From: Perilla frutescens
Taxonomy: Eukaryota; Streptophyta; Magnoliopsida; Lamiales; Lamiaceae
Direction of reading: 5' to 3'
Assembly (NCBI GenBank): GCA_026008535.1
Contig: BRKX01000007.1
Coordinates: forward strand, 53,061,001 to 53,125,000
Length of the DNA stretch: 64,000 bases
The position numbers and the translations under genes were made by a program. Positions 22,511-34,825 of this stretch are shown in pieces (within the stretch, counting starts at the first letter, position 1; the number at the start of each line of letters is the position of its first letter). The notes below the pieces were generated by a model, which saw nothing but the letters and a program-made list of their open reading frames with translations, was not told the DNA's origin and made no database searches.

Positions 22511-22639
22511 CCTTCCTTCATAAAGATCTCCTAGAACTTCTGAAGTAGGATGATTCTTGATGATCTGCTTCGAAGTCTTTTTGTGGCTTACTATCTGTTC
22601 TTCAGTTTCTTTGTCTGTATCATCATGAACTTTAGAATG

Positions 22640-23503
22640 TTAAAAGACATTTGTGTAAACATCATCTTCAGGGGTATTGACAATATTATCCCAATCATCA
22701 AATCTAACATTGACTGTCTCAATCACAGCCTTTGTCTCTTTATTGTAAATCCTGAATGATTTACTATTCCTGGAGTATCCAACAAACATCCCTTCTACAC
22801 CTCTGTGGTTCATTTTGCTGAGATACTCTCTGTCATTGAGTATATAACATGTGGTTCCAAACATATGAAAGTATTTCACTATTGGTTTCTTCTCATTCCA
22901 AATCTCATATAGAGTACTGGAGGTACCTAGTCTGAGATGAACTCTGTTGCTGATGTGGCAAGAAGTATTGATGGCTTCTACCCAAAACAGAGCATCAACT
23001 CCTTTAGAAGCAATTAGGGTTCTTACCATCTCCTGAAGAGTTCTATTCTTCCTTTCCATAACTCCATTCTGCAGAGGAGTTTTGGGGGCTGAGTACTTAT
23101 GACTGATACCATTCTCACTGCAGAATGTATCAAAGTACTAGTTCTCAAATTCCTTGCCATGATCGCTTCTGATTCTGATAATCTGATCATCCTTCTCAAC
23201 TGTGATCTTGCAGGCAAATCTCTTAAATGCTGTGAAAGCTTCACTCTTGTCTCTGAGAAAGTTAACCCAATTAAACCTTGAGTAGTCATCAATGCAGACA
23301 AGGACATACTTCTTTCCTCCGTATCTTTCCACAGCCATAGGCCCCATCAGATCCATATGAATGAGATCTAGGATTCTCTTGGAAGTTCTGTCTTGCACTT
23401 CTTTATGTTGGGATCTGGATTGTTTCCCAATCTGACAAGGACCACAGACTTTTTCTCTGTCAATTCTGATCTGAGGCAGCCTTCTGACAATCTCCTTGCT
23501 CAT
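22640..23503 (-). pseudogene. pol: C1 integrase
   Basis: Frames 23503-23138 and 23059-22640 carry the pre-integrase CGPCQIGKQ finger end and the core with IHMDLMGPM (first Asp), IRSDHGKEFEN (second Asp) and MERKNRTLQEM (Glu). They are followed by FGTTCYILNDREYLSKMNHR and VGYSRNSKSFRIYN. All three catalytic acidic residues are present. One nonsense TAG (near 23139) and a shift interrupt it. Confidence 0.88.
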
Positions 23504-23900
23504 GACTCTTCAATAGATGTTCTTTGACATGTTAAAGAACATTGTGCAGGAACATATAGCTGATAACAGTTGTCAGCTGATCTCTTCCCTTCCATGAATA
23601 AGTTATTGTTCTTATTCATAACTCTACAACTCTCCTTGGTGAAGACAACAGTCATGTTATCATCACATAGTTGACTAATGATTATCAGATTAGCTTTAAG
23701 ACCATCAACTAACATAGTCTTCTTGAGTTTGGGCATTCCTTCAACAGTCAGCTCTCATTTTCCTATAACTTTACCCCTTTTTTCATCTCCAAAGGTAATA
23801 AAATTTCACGAGCAAGCTTTCAGATTCTGCATCACTGAGCAATCTCCAGTCATGTGTCTTGAACAGCCACTGTCAAAGTACCAGCTACTTTTGTCTTCAA
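23504..23900 (-). pseudogene. pol: C1 protease and pre-integrase region
   Basis: The minus strand encodes WYFDSGCSRHMTGDCSVMQ near 23885-23825, the copia retropepsin active site (DSG). It is followed by MPKLKKTMLVDGLKANLIII and CRVMNKNNNLFMEGKR (23736-23500). A few nonsense codons are present. C2 has the same region at 57188-57590. Confidence 0.82.
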
Positions 23901-25574
23901 CTCGTAGTGAAGTATGGGCAATCAGACTGTTTTACAACCCATTGTTTCTTCTGTGTAGGCTTCTTCCTTTTTCCAGTAGCTGATTTCTTCTGGGGATTGC
24001 TGGAATGTTGAGCAACAAATCTTCTTCCCATTCTCCTTAGATCAAAGAGATATTTTTCACAATGAGAGTGAATGTGGCATTTTTCTTCACAATAATGGCA
24101 GATGATTCCTTTTCTGTTGCCATTATTTGCAATCATCTTCTTGATAATGTTCTTTGGGATGTTCTGAACATTATTTTGCACCTGCACTAGCTGGCTTCTA
24201 CTTGGTTTGATAAATATTGTCTTGGATTGTCCACCATCGTATCCAAGACCTGGATGACTTTTCCCAGAATGTCCTGGGTAGTAAGAATCTTATCAAGATT
24301 CTCAGAACCATTGTACAACAAGATGACATTCCTTTTGATGGACTTCAGTTCTGCAAACAACTCTTCAATCTCCTTCTTTTGTTGTTGAACAATGACCTTC
24401 TGTTCTGAATCAGATCTGATTAATTCTCTCTTTTCTTTGAGCAGATCTTTGTTGTGAGATTACAGAGTCTTGTTGATCTCAGCTACTTCAAGACATTTTG
24501 CATACATCTCTTTGTAGGTCTAAACAAATTCCTCATGGCTAAAATCTTCATTGTCTAAGTCTTCATCTTCTGCAAGTTTGAAAGGATCCTGCAACTCAGA
24601 GACTTTTGCTGTAAAATCATAGGTCTCTTCTTCTGATTCAATGCTACTTTCTTCAGAATCATTATCACTGAGAGAAGCATTGTAATTCTTTTTATTCTTC
24701 TTCAGAGTATTGGCACATTCAGCTTGAATGTGTCCAAAACTATCACACTCTCTGTACTGAATTCTTCTCTTAGTATTTGAAGGTTAAAACTCTTTATGCT
24801 CACTGTTAGAGTTTCTATCTTGGTGGGGATTACTAGAACATTGTCTTTTGTTGTTGGACCTCCTGGAATATTGCTTGTTTACTCTTTTAAGAATTTGACT
24901 GAAGTTCTTGGTGATAAGGACCATATTGTGCATTGTATCTGAATCAAGTACAGGTTTTTGTTTCTATACATGTTCAGAGACTTCAGTTTTAAGAGCAATA
25001 TCTCTCTTTCTTAAGCTACTATCACCATCATCCAGATTCATCTCGAACATCCTCAACGACCCCATCAGTTCATCAAGCCTCATACTCTTGATGTCATTGG
25101 CTTTTTCAATAGCAGCAACTTTGTAGGCAAACTTTCTTGGAAGACATCTGAGAACCTTCCTCACAAGCTTCTCATTGCTGATAGGCTCTCTAAGGGTGAA
25201 ACTATCATTTGATATGCTTCTCAGTCTGGTATTGAACTCTCCAATGGATTCAGATTCTTCCATTCTGAGACTTTCAAATTTTGAAGTCAGATTTTGAAGT
25301 CTAGACAGCCTCACAGAACTTGTCCCTTCAAATGTAGTCTCCAGAATATCCCATACAGCTTTTGCAGTCTCACAGATTGAAATTACACTGAATGTCTCAA
25401 GATCCACTATAGAGAATATTGCATTGAGAGTTTTGGAGTTGACATTGTACCAGTTCTTCTGCAGCATAGTCTACTCTCCTTCTTCAATCTCCACATGCTT
25501 TTCTTCTTTGGCAGCAGTTGTCTTTTCCCATCCTTCAGGGACACTCTTCCATGCGAGTTCATCAATCAATCTTA
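23901..25574 (-). pseudogene. gag: C1 gag (main part)
   Basis: The frame 25467-24964 encodes the copia capsid (AIFSIVDLETFSVISICETA, FTLREPISNEKLVRKVLRCL). Downstream are two zinc knuckles. The first (near 24725-24775) has lost its leading Cys (YRECDSFGHIQAEC). The second (24105-24064) is intact as CHYCEEKCHIHSHC. The first ~30 codons lie on the far side of insertion D at 30175-30262; the frame joins once D and one GGAAC copy are disregarded. Several nonsense codons (for example near 25473) interrupt it. Confidence 0.82.
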
Positions 25575-25579
25575 GGAAC

Positions 25580-26695
25580 TGATGTAACCAATATGATGCG
25601 GAAGCTTAACGAATCGAACACACATCAGCTTGACAAATGATTTAATCCAACAACAAACTAAACGATAACAAATAAATAACCCAAATAAACTGATCTCAAA
25701 GCAAATTTTGAACTAAACACCAAGATATCACAAAAATCCCCAATTTCAACCAAAAGAACCCTAATTCTTGACCTAATCAATTGACCTAGCAAACGAAGTC
25801 GGATTACGCTCAAATTTTAGGAAAAAGCATAAATATATAGCAGGAATAACATATCCAAAAATTAGACAAAACTCACGTATAAATTGGGGGATCGTTCGGT
25901 GCTGATTTTAGGTGATTTAAGGCTTGATTGGATTGTATATGTGAAATCTGGACTTGGGGTGGATTATGGAAGATGGTGACAACGTGGTAGATGGTGTGGG
26001 ATGTGTATAGAGGCATGATGGTGATGGTAAACAACATGGAGGTGAATGGAAATGAAAAGGATAGATGAAGCTTAGCTTACCCGAAACGAACCCCGGATCT
26101 ACGAGAATCCGAAACGCGAATATGGAGTAGAACTTCATGGCGAGACTAACCCGTACACTACTGGATACACGAACGAATCCCTTGATTTCAAGCTTGAAGC
26201 TGCCAAACTACAAAACCTAGCAAGTACTAGCGATATGTGTGTTAGAGACGGGATGAACGACAAAGCATAATTTTAATCAAATCCAATCTATCTAATACAG
26301 CGTTTGAAAGATGTATAAATACTATTCTAAGGGAAATTGAAATTATTCTGTAAATGGGCTTAATAATTTTGAAAATAAAATAAACTAAGTAACTAAAGAC
26401 CCAATTCTCCTAACAATAAAATTGGGCTTCTAATTAAATAAAAACCAAAACTGAAAATAGTGTAATTAAATTAAATAAAATCTGCTCTAAATCCGTCTAT
26501 GCCTCTTCATCTTTATCTTGTATTGAAAGCATAATCATCAGCTTGGGGCTACTTCGAATAATCAACTCTTCCTCGAGCTTCGTTCCAACGAACCACTAAA
26601 GGTGGCCTTGCAGCTTCTTAGCTCTAAGTCGCATCACTGGACCACGCAGCGGCAATTCTGGATTTAGTTCGTCAAGGCTCATTCCAGACTCATCA
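25580..26695 (-). repeat. D 3' LTR
   Basis: Plus-strand ends are TGATGTAACC and GACTCATCA. A GCGGAAGC box lies near 25598. The pol reading frame runs through the purine tract into this LTR; its last ~40 codons, ending in the basic motif shared with A, are encoded at about 26690-26560 (broken here). The rest is noncoding. Confidence 0.85.
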
Positions 26696-26712
26696 TTCTC
26701 CCTTCCTCAAAA
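26696..26712 (-). other. D polypurine tract
   Basis: TTTTGAGGAAGGGAGAA on the minus strand abuts the LTR start TGATGAG. A has the matching TTTTGAGGAGGGGGAGAA at 49979-49996. Confidence 0.8.
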
Positions 26713-27760
26713 TAATTCGACCTCGAATCCGGGTCCTTGTTATTAAAAGTATCTATAGGAAAAGGAGAGAGATCAGAAACATTAAACATCGGAGAACATT
26801 TATACTCACCAGGTAAGTCGTGTCGGTAAGCATTGTCATTGACTTTGGTGACCACAGTGAATGGACCATCACCACGGGGCATGAGCTTTGATTTCCTCAA
26901 GTTGGGAAAATGCCCCGGGCTGAATAGACCCAAACTTTGTCACCGGGCTTGAAAAACACTTGTTTGCGATGCGAGTTCGCTTTGTTGGCGTTCCGCATGC
27001 CTTGCAGCTCAATCCTCGCCTACACCTTTCCATGCATCTTTCATACCTGTTCAGCTCTTCGAACACCTTGCAAACTCGAGAAATGGTCAATAGGTAAAGT
27101 TAACAGATTCGTAGAAGAATGCAGAACTCTATTATAAGCAAATTCAGAAAAAGGCAAACATTCATTCCACGATTTCAAATTATTCCTAATTAATGCACGA
27201 AGTAAAGCACCGAGCGTCCTATTGACTACCTCAGTTTGACCATCCGTCTGCGGATGACATGCAGTAGAAAATAGAAACTTTGTACCCAACTTTTCCCACA
27301 AGACTCTCCAAAAATGTCCCAAAAACTTTGAATCCATATCAGACACAATGGTTCTAGGGAGACCATGCGAACGGACGACCCCACGAAAGAAAAGATTAGT
27401 AATGTTCACAGCATCATCAGTCTTTTTGTAGGCAATAAAATGAGACATTTTCTAGAAACGGTCTACAACCACAAATACGGAGTCTTTACCTGATTTCGAC
27501 CTAGGAAAACCTAAGCTAAAGTCCATGGAAATATCTACCCAAGGAGTAGATGGTGCCGGCAAAGGCGTGTACAAACCAAAAGGACTAGACATGGATTTAG
27601 CCTTTCTACAAGTTATGCATCTAGCATCGACTCTTTCTATATCATGTTTCATGCGAGGCCAATAGAAATGATCATGCAAGAGACTCAACATTTTGTTAAC
27701 ACCAAATTGACCCATGAGACCCCCTGCATGCGACTCTAATATGAACGACTCCCGCATAGA
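26713..27760 (-). pseudogene. pol: D integrase
   Basis: From high to low coordinate: HHCC finger (HAGGLMGQFG, CITCRKAK), DISMDFSLGFPRSKSG core start, a single nonsense TAG near 27449, then IVSDMDSKFLGHFWRVLWEK and PQTDGQTEVVNRTLGALLRA (second Asp and Glu present). A frameshift follows near 27060. The C-terminal segment 26933-26679 has RKSKLMPRGDGPFTVVTKVN and FNVSDLSPFP. The second catalytic position reads SDMD where most relatives have SDRD; the Asp itself is kept. Confidence 0.85.
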
Positions 27761-28345
27761 ACAATCAGGTACACATAATTTTGCATCTCTAAACAAAAAT
27801 CCATCAACAATATAGAACGAATCAATGGCCCTAGACTTTCCAACACAAGACTCGAATATGGGACCAAAGAAATGATCAGATGCATAAAAACTCTTAATGT
27901 GCTCAAAATCCAAACATTGTGTTTGTAAAATAGAAACAAGCGCGTACCTTCGGGAGAGTGCATCGGCAACCACATTCTCTTCTTCCTCTTTGTACTTGAT
28001 CACATATGGGAAGGATTCGATGAACTCCACCCACCTGGCATGTCGCGAATTCAAACTTTGTTGTCCCTCCAGGTGTTTCAGGGACTCGTGATCAGTGTGA
28101 ATCACGAACTCCTTTGGTCGCAGGTAATGTTGCCAAGTCTTCAAAGAGCTCTTCAATGCATACAGCTCCTTATCATAGGTGGAATACCTCAAAGCTACAC
28201 CATTGAGCTTCTCGCTGAAAAACACGACTGGCTTCCTTTCCTACATCAACACAGCGCCAATGCCTATGCCATAGGCATCGCACTCAATCTCAAACATTTT
28301 GTTAAAGTCAGGTAAAACCAAAATAAGAGCATTACACAATTTAGA
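27761..28345 (-). pseudogene. pol: D RNase H
   Basis: The frame 28225-27452 begins with FSEKLNGVALRYSTYDKELY and TDHESLKHLEGQQSLNSRHA and ends VVADALSRRYALVS before the integrase. The first Asp (IECDAYGIGI, near 28270) lies upstream of a stop. It is the best preserved RNase H of the A/D family in the window. Confidence 0.85.
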
Positions 28346-29090
28346 CTTCAACAATGTAAAAGCATGCTCTGGGGCTTTGCCTCACTCAAACTTCCTATCT
28401 TTCTTGCTCAGTTCGGTCAAAGGAGCGGCTATAGTGGAAAAATCCCAGACAAAACGGCGATAAAATCCACCCAAACCATGAAAAGACTGAACCTCTGCAC
28501 CGGTCTTAGGTGTGGGCCACTCCTTGATGGCCTTCACCTTTGATCTGTCCACCTCAATTCCTCTACTACTCACCACAAAACGAAGAAAGACGACCTCATT
28601 CATATAAAAAGTATATTTAGACAAATTGGCATACAACTTCGCATCACACATCAATTCAAAAACTCGCCTAAGATGTCTAACATGCTCAGAAATGCAAGTA
28701 CCGTAAATTAGGATGTCATCAAAATACACAACCACATACTTGCCAATCACATCCCTCAAGACATGGTTCATGAGATGCATGAAAGTACTAGGAGCGTTGG
28801 TAAGCCCAAATGGCATGACAAGCCATTCGTACAGTCCATGCTTCGTCTTGAATGCAGTCTTCCATTCATCTCCCTCACTCATGCGAACTTGAAATTAACC
28901 AAAGCGCAAATCAATATTAGAAAACATAGGCTCCAGATAACTCATCCAACATATCATCTAACTGGGGAATAGGAAAGTGATACTTTACCTTATCTTATTC
29001 ATGGCCCGATAGTCCATGCACATACGCCACTCATTGTTCTTCTTGGGCACGAGTATCACAGGCACGGCACATGGAGACAGACTCTCTCTG
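28346..29090 (-). pseudogene. pol: D reverse transcriptase
   Basis: The frame 28882-28382 has LVMPFGLTNAPSTFMHLMNH and the active site VVYFDDILIYGTC, then FVVSSRGIEVDRSKVKAIKE. The N-terminal part to about 29090 is broken by frameshifts but shows NNEWRMCMDYRAM (near 29040-29005). Confidence 0.85.
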
Positions 29091-29464
29091 ATCTGCTTCT
29101 TCTCCGGTAACTCCTTGACCTGACGGTCAATCTCTTTAGTCTCCTTAGGACTAGTACGGTATGCTGACCTGTTCGGTAGGACTGATCCTGGCTGGAAGTC
29201 AATTTGGTGCTCAATTCCTCAAATTGGCGGCAAACCACTCGAAATCTCCTCAGGGAACATGTCCTGGAACTCCTCCAACAATGGCTGCAAAACAGAAGGA
29301 AGAACAACATCAGGAGTATCATAAGCCTTAAAATTAACTAGAATAATAGGCTTACCAGCTTTGATTGCTTTTTGAACTCCCTTTGCACTAATAAATAAAT
29401 TCCGGTGCACAGGATCATAATTGTCGGCACTAGATAGCGACGAGGTGGCCAAATGGGCAGCCTT
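29091..29464 (-). pseudogene. pol: D linker between protease and RT
   Basis: The frame 29452-29219 reads VHRNLFISAKGVQKAIKAGK and LLEEFQDMFPEEISSGLPPI, collinear with A's 14570-14760. The upstream boundary at 29464 is the deletion junction with the 5' LTR. Confidence 0.8.
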
Positions 29465-30169
29465 GGTGGATGGTGTGGGATGTGTATGGAGGCGTGATGG
29501 TGATGGTAAACGATGTGGAGGTGAATGGAAATGAAAAGGATAGATGAAGCTTACCCAAAACGAAACCCGAATCTATGAGAATCCGAAACGTGAATATGGA
29601 GTAGAACTTCATGGCGAGACTAACCCGTACACTACTGGATGCATGAATAAATCCCTTAATTTCAAGCTTGAAGCTGCCAAACTACAAACCCTATCAAGAA
29701 CTATCGATATGTGTGTTTGAGACGGGATGAATGACAAAGCGTAATTTTAATCAAATCCAATCTCTCTGATACAGCGTTCGAAAGATGTATAAATACTATT
29801 CTAAGGGAAAACAAAATTATTAAGTAAATGGGCTTAATAATTTCTAAAATAAAATAAAGTAACTAACTAAAGGCCCTATTCTCCTAACAATAAAATTGGG
29901 CTTCTAATTAAATAAAAACCACAACTGAAAATAGTCTAATTAAATTAAATAAAATCTGCTCTAAATCTGTCTATGCCTCTTCATCTTCATCTTGTATTGA
30001 AAGCATAATAATCAGCTTGAGGCTACTTCGAACAATCAACTCTTCCTCAAGCTTCTTTCCAACGAAACACTGAAGATAGCCTTGCAGCTTCTTGGCTCTA
30101 AGTCGCGTCACTGGACCACGCAGCTGCAATTCTAGATTTAGTTCATCAAGGCTCATTCCAGACTTATCA
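29465..30169 (-). repeat. D 5' LTR, truncated
   Basis: About 705 bp matching the plus-strand interval 25986-26695 of the 3' LTR. The rest of the LTR is missing. The left edge joins pol directly at 29464/29465. The open frame 30276-29971 here combines C1 gag leader with the LTR-encoded pol tail and is not a real gene. Confidence 0.85.
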
Positions 30170-30354
30170 GGAACGCCCTTATCCTTGCTTTCTAGTAGGG
30201 ATAGTTGTTGCCTTCTAGCAGTGGTGGTCTGACTGTAGATCCTTCTTCTTTGATTGTACTCAAGGCTGAACTGCAACCAAAACCTTCACGCAGATATGTA
30301 GCTTTAAGGACTCTTTTCACACTAACACCAAAGGCGACCCGCTTTGATACCAAT
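30170..30354 (-). pseudogene. gag: C1 gag N-terminus and leader with primer-binding site
   Basis: On the minus strand a short leader follows the primer-binding site, then about 30 gag codons (VRPPLLEGNNYPY, then a TAG where Trp is expected) to the insertion point of D. The primer-binding site, TGGTATCAAAGC at 30341-30352, is one mismatch from the initiator Met-tRNA complement and 2 nt from the LTR. Confidence 0.75.
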
Positions 30355-31094
30355 TGAAGTTACATAAATTGGGCGGTCATGTTCATCATCATGTACTTGA
30401 ACATTATTGTGAACATCTATGGTCTGAATATAAAAACTTAACCAAATAATGAACGTGAGGTTGGTAACCCTGTTCGATCAACTGATCTATGCCAGGAAGA
30501 CTTATCAAGTCTGTGAGAAATATTTTACTACTCCATTGAATGGTTACAAAGGCTATTACATGAAGAATCCTGTCACTCGACCCCTTTCCTACCTGATTCA
30601 ACCTCTTTCACTAAACTGAATTGTGAGCTCCCCTCACAACCTAGAATCCCTCTAGTTCTCACAGAAAATCTCTCCCAAGACTCTTCTAAGTGTGTATAAA
30701 AGTGAGTTTCAAACACAGACTAGAAACATAATGATCTAACCGATCAAAGCTAGTCTACCCGAATACTATATGCTTCGAATGTGAAGTTTTTAAACTCTCA
30801 GCCCTTTAATGTATTCGTAAAAACTCGTGTTACCTAATCTAGTCTGATTCCCAGGCTATTTATAAACAACAGCTATAGCATTAACAAGGTAATCAGAAGT
30901 CCTACTTTGACTAAGATTCAACAAGGAAATAATTTTCTTAATTAAATCAGACTTTCCTAGTTTAGATGTCTTCCTTGAATAGAACTCCTTCTTTCCTTCT
31001 TGATCTTCATCACGAATAAGGAAACTTCGATTCTGAAACGTCCATCTTGAATCTGCAGCACCAGCTCTTCGATTCCAACATGATACAACCATGC
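30355..31094 (-). repeat. C1 5' LTR, part 1
   Basis: The first 740 bp of the right-hand LTR (TGAAGTTACATAAATTGGGC...), parallel to 16783-17530. It is interrupted at 31094/31095 by element B. Its remaining 197 bp are at 49276-49472. Confidence 0.88.
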
Positions 31095-33535
31095 TCTAAC
31101 GCCCCAAACTACTCCGTTTGGACATGTCACTTAACATACAATTTACTTACATAAATTTGTGTTCTTATAGTAAATTGAGCGGAAGCTAAGGTCAAATTGC
31201 ATCATGATGAATGACATCATAATTCCCAATATAATTTTTTTTCGCAATTATAACATGCAACCTATCGAATATACACTATCACAAAACATGGTATTTAATG
31301 TAAGCATTACATAAGTCCATCCACATCAATCATACAATTATCTAACCTAACGGGCTCATAGGTTTTACACAACATGTCCGTCTAGCACCCTAAATTACAT
31401 ACATAGCATAGGGGTTAACTAACATATATTTAAACATCATAGGCTCCTAGGTGGAACAACCGGCCTTTAAAATGTATGCATAATATATCAAGTTGTCATA
31501 GCATTTCTACAAAAATAGGGCTATTCCCATCCCCAATAGTCATTGATCATAAAACAAAAGAATGATCAACGAGATAATAATGATATGAGTATTTCAAAAG
31601 AAGCTTGCGGGGGTTCTCTCGTGTTCACAATGCTCCTACTCGAGCCCCAACTCCTCAACTTGAAATTCATTAAATGAATGGGGTGAGTATTTAACAACAT
31701 ACACACTGAGGAACACTGCAAACAGTTATTGATAATTGCACAAGTGAAAATATAACATATGGATATATCTTTACTTTATGGAGACTAGCCTCAACCCCGT
31801 AGGGCCCAAACATCATGATGTCCCTATTAATGAACGTCAGCCCTGTAGGGATGTCCGTAGGCTTATTATCCCCTAGGGAGGACATTAACAAGTCTATATC
31901 GATCCTGTTGAAGCTCTTTATCAATACTGAAGGATCTCTATATTACCCCGAATGGTCTCATTCATATAACTGGTCTGAAGACCCTGCATGCTTATATAAT
32001 CAAAGCACAACAATAACTATTATTTTACACGTGTTTATAGTTTAGAGTAACCCCACCTTATGAGACGCTTTCAAAATCTTTTCAACCTTGAAATACTCCT
32101 TTCTCGTGCCCATGTTGTCCACCTCGAACCCCAATACGTCGCCTAGCACCTTTAAATCTTTTTTTTTGTTTTAGATGTCGAGTTATATAATTCTTTCAAA
32201 ATTTTGACCAAACACATGCTATACATGCTTTAAGGTTTTTCATACATATCCACATACACAACCATGGATATACAAGCTCATACTATGATTTTGGACTCAA
32301 AATACACGTTAAAACTCTTTGAGACATTTAATTGAACACGTTACATGCACCCATTTAAACCACAAGAACACGACTCAATTTAAATCCTTTGAACCCTTAA
32401 TTTCCAATACATGAACCTCTATCATAGGGTTCTAACATACATGAAAATTAACTCCATACAACTATCACAACACCTCTAATCAAACACCAACATATTAAGG
32501 GAATTTTAGGGCAAAAATCCAAACCGTAAAAATAATGAACCATAGAAATTTCAATTTAATAACACATATAGCTTCAATGGAGTAAATAAACCATATGCTC
32601 AAGATATCAAAGCCAGAGGATCGATAAAATCGAAAACCCTAAATTTTTTGATACAAACCCTAGGTTCAAATCAACATGGAAATAGTGCTTAATCACCAAG
32701 AAGAAGAGGGTATCAAGTTACCTTCGTTGATGGATGATGATGAGAGAATCTACTCCCAAAACTTGAAGAATTTCTTGGGAGGATTTGGAAGGAAAATTTG
32801 CCCAAGTGTTTTGCGGAATGAAGATGAATAAGTGAGGAGAAGTGTTTAAAAAGTGGAAATCCCGAAGTGATGCGCGACCTAGAGGGTCGCATTCGGAGGC
32901 CGTGTTTGCATAATACAGTGAGGCATGACTCAAAGAAGTCGCGTCTAAGGGTCGCGTTTGAACCAAAGAAAAATGGTTCCGTAAAGCCGTTATCACGCGA
33001 CTTAAATGTTGCATTTTTTGCTCGCATTGCAGAGCTGCTTAGCACGCGACTTGGATTGGTCGCGTTTCACAGTCGCGTTTCGGCTTCACTACGAGACGCG
33101 ACTCGGTGAACTTGCGCTTGAGGGTCGCACTTCAGACTCAATTTGTTATTTTCGAATACAGTCTGACTCTCGGACATTTCTAACTCTATTTAACTTTCAA
33201 ATTTAAACATAACTTAAATTTCAAAACATATTTAATATATACCGAATCAACTCAGCGTTAGGGTGTTCAAGGTATGGCAAACATAAAATTACATGCATTT
33301 ACATTCATTCATTACCATATAACTCGACATTTTAGTATTAAAATATCAACATGTATTATACACTCGGTATAATATCACTGTGCTTAAGACGTATCAGCTC
33401 GAGTGGGACAACCTGCATTAAAACAACAACATAACATACAAACATACCATCATGATTAATATTCAAACAATATTAATTCAAAATCATTTACCAAAATTAT
33501 AATTTATAATTTAGAAAAAGGGTCGGGGTATCACA
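31095..33535 (-). repeat. B 3' LTR
   Basis: 2441 bp. It shares ends and most blocks with T0/T1, but its U3 block (about 32865-33130) is built from CGCGAC and GTCGCG words instead of GC-only repeats. The GAGTAT stem-loop near 31684-31705 is damaged on one arm. GCGGAAGC is at 31179-31186. The palindrome cluster is at about 31794-31990. Confidence 0.88.
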
Positions 33536-33805
33536 ATCTCCTCAACTTTTAAAAAATTTTATCCTCGAAATTAGCCTAACATTTCTGTTACATTTGGATA
33601 TCGAGCTATAATATCAACTTCTTTCTCCCAAGTGGCCTCTTCGGGTCAATGCCGACTCCATGGCACTTTTATTAAGGGAACCTCACGGGTTCGAAGAGTG
33701 TGAACTCCACTATCTAACACAGCAAATGGAACTTCTTCATACGTCAAGTCTCGGAAAACTTTCACCGTGTCATATGAAATGACATGACTAGGGTCAGACA
33801 AGTAT
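33536..33805 (-). pseudogene. pol: B polypurine tract and chromodomain end
   Basis: The purine tract (AAAAGTTGAGGAGAT on the minus strand) abuts the LTR. The chromodomain ending, EATWEKEVDIIARYP, is readable near 33590-33640 with stops after it. The upstream part (RRYV..DPSHVISYD, near 33800) is cut by element E and continues at 41639. Confidence 0.75.
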
Positions 33806-34785
33806 TGTAATACCCATGCATCTCACGACTCAATTATTAGCTCTAGATATGTTTATATATTTCTTAACATACTTATGTCTATTTGATTTATATTAATGAT
33901 TTACCATTGCATAATAAATGGAAGAAAATATGTGTTTGTAATAGTATAGTATAAGTGAAAATTAAATATATGGATATATATACCTACACGAATGTATGTA
34001 AAAAAAGAAGGAAAAGAATGTGAAATAAATACCCCTTGAAAAGAGATTAATTTAAATAAGTCTATATCTAGATTTCAAATAATATTATATTATATTTATC
34101 CTTACAAATAGTCTTGATATCATTATTGGTTAAAGCTTTTAATAGATACACGAATATGTATTTCAAATTTGACATCCACGTGTTACTAAAATTATTAAGC
34201 TAGCTGGATTGAAATTTAATTATACATGTGTTCTTCAACAAGATAAATAGGTGTACATATTATCATATTGCTTTAAAAATGGATAAGTGAAACTTTTATA
34301 TTCATTTGTTCTAATCAACTAAGAGAGATGCACTAGAGCACAACCAAAAATTCTAATAAACTTAGGAAAAATTTGCAGCTGATTAAGGTTAGTAATTCAA
34401 CCGTATAAATAAGTATTTTAGAAGTTGGATTTGAAATTATAATTAATTGTTCGATTAAAAAAATGAAATTTATCATCTTATCATGATTCTTGAATGAAAT
34501 AATTTCTATGTCAATGAATGGATTAATAATTAATTTGTCTCTAGGTATGCGTGCTTTAATTCTAAAGTATTTATAGGAACCTTAATTTCTCATGATTTCT
34601 TTGGAAATATGTCGGCGATCAAATTAAAATTGAAATTGAAATATTATTATCTTAATTTGTATTCTGTAATCATAATAAGTTGTTAGGGGTGGATGAATTG
34701 GGATTTAATTTATGATCTATTGTAAAAAATTTAGATTCTCCTGAATAAGAACTCATTATTTCTATAATTCAATTTAGATAACTAG

Positions 34786-34788
<3 letters not shown>

Positions 34789-34820
<32 letters not shown>
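34789..34820. repeat. (AT)n microsatellite in E 5' LTR
   Basis: About 16 AT dinucleotides. The 3' LTR has a shorter, slightly interrupted run at 40289-40314, as expected for a slippage-prone site after insertion. Confidence 0.9.

Positions 34821-34825
<5 letters not shown>

Larger units (their letters stand above)
25580..30169 (-). mobile_element. Element D: CRM-like Ty3/gypsy element, 5' half deleted
   Basis: Minus-strand element flanked by perfect GGAAC repeats (25575-25579 and 30170-30174), inserted in C1's gag. The 3' LTR (25580-26695, 1116 bp) starts TGATGAGTCTGG on the minus strand and matches the size and termini of A's 3' LTR. The 5' LTR is cut at 29465, where the sequence jumps into pol, so the primer-binding site, gag and protease are gone. 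RT, RNase H and integrase remain with a few stops. Same family or subfamily as A, but in opposite orientation. Confidence 0.88.

Noticed and set aside
25917..26138. Hydrophobic minus-strand peptide repeated at 29430-29612
   Set aside because: Lies in D's LTR and its truncated partner; no support as a gene.
29971..30276. 101-codon minus-strand protein
   Set aside because: A chimera of C1 gag leader read out of frame and the pol tail encoded in D's LTR.
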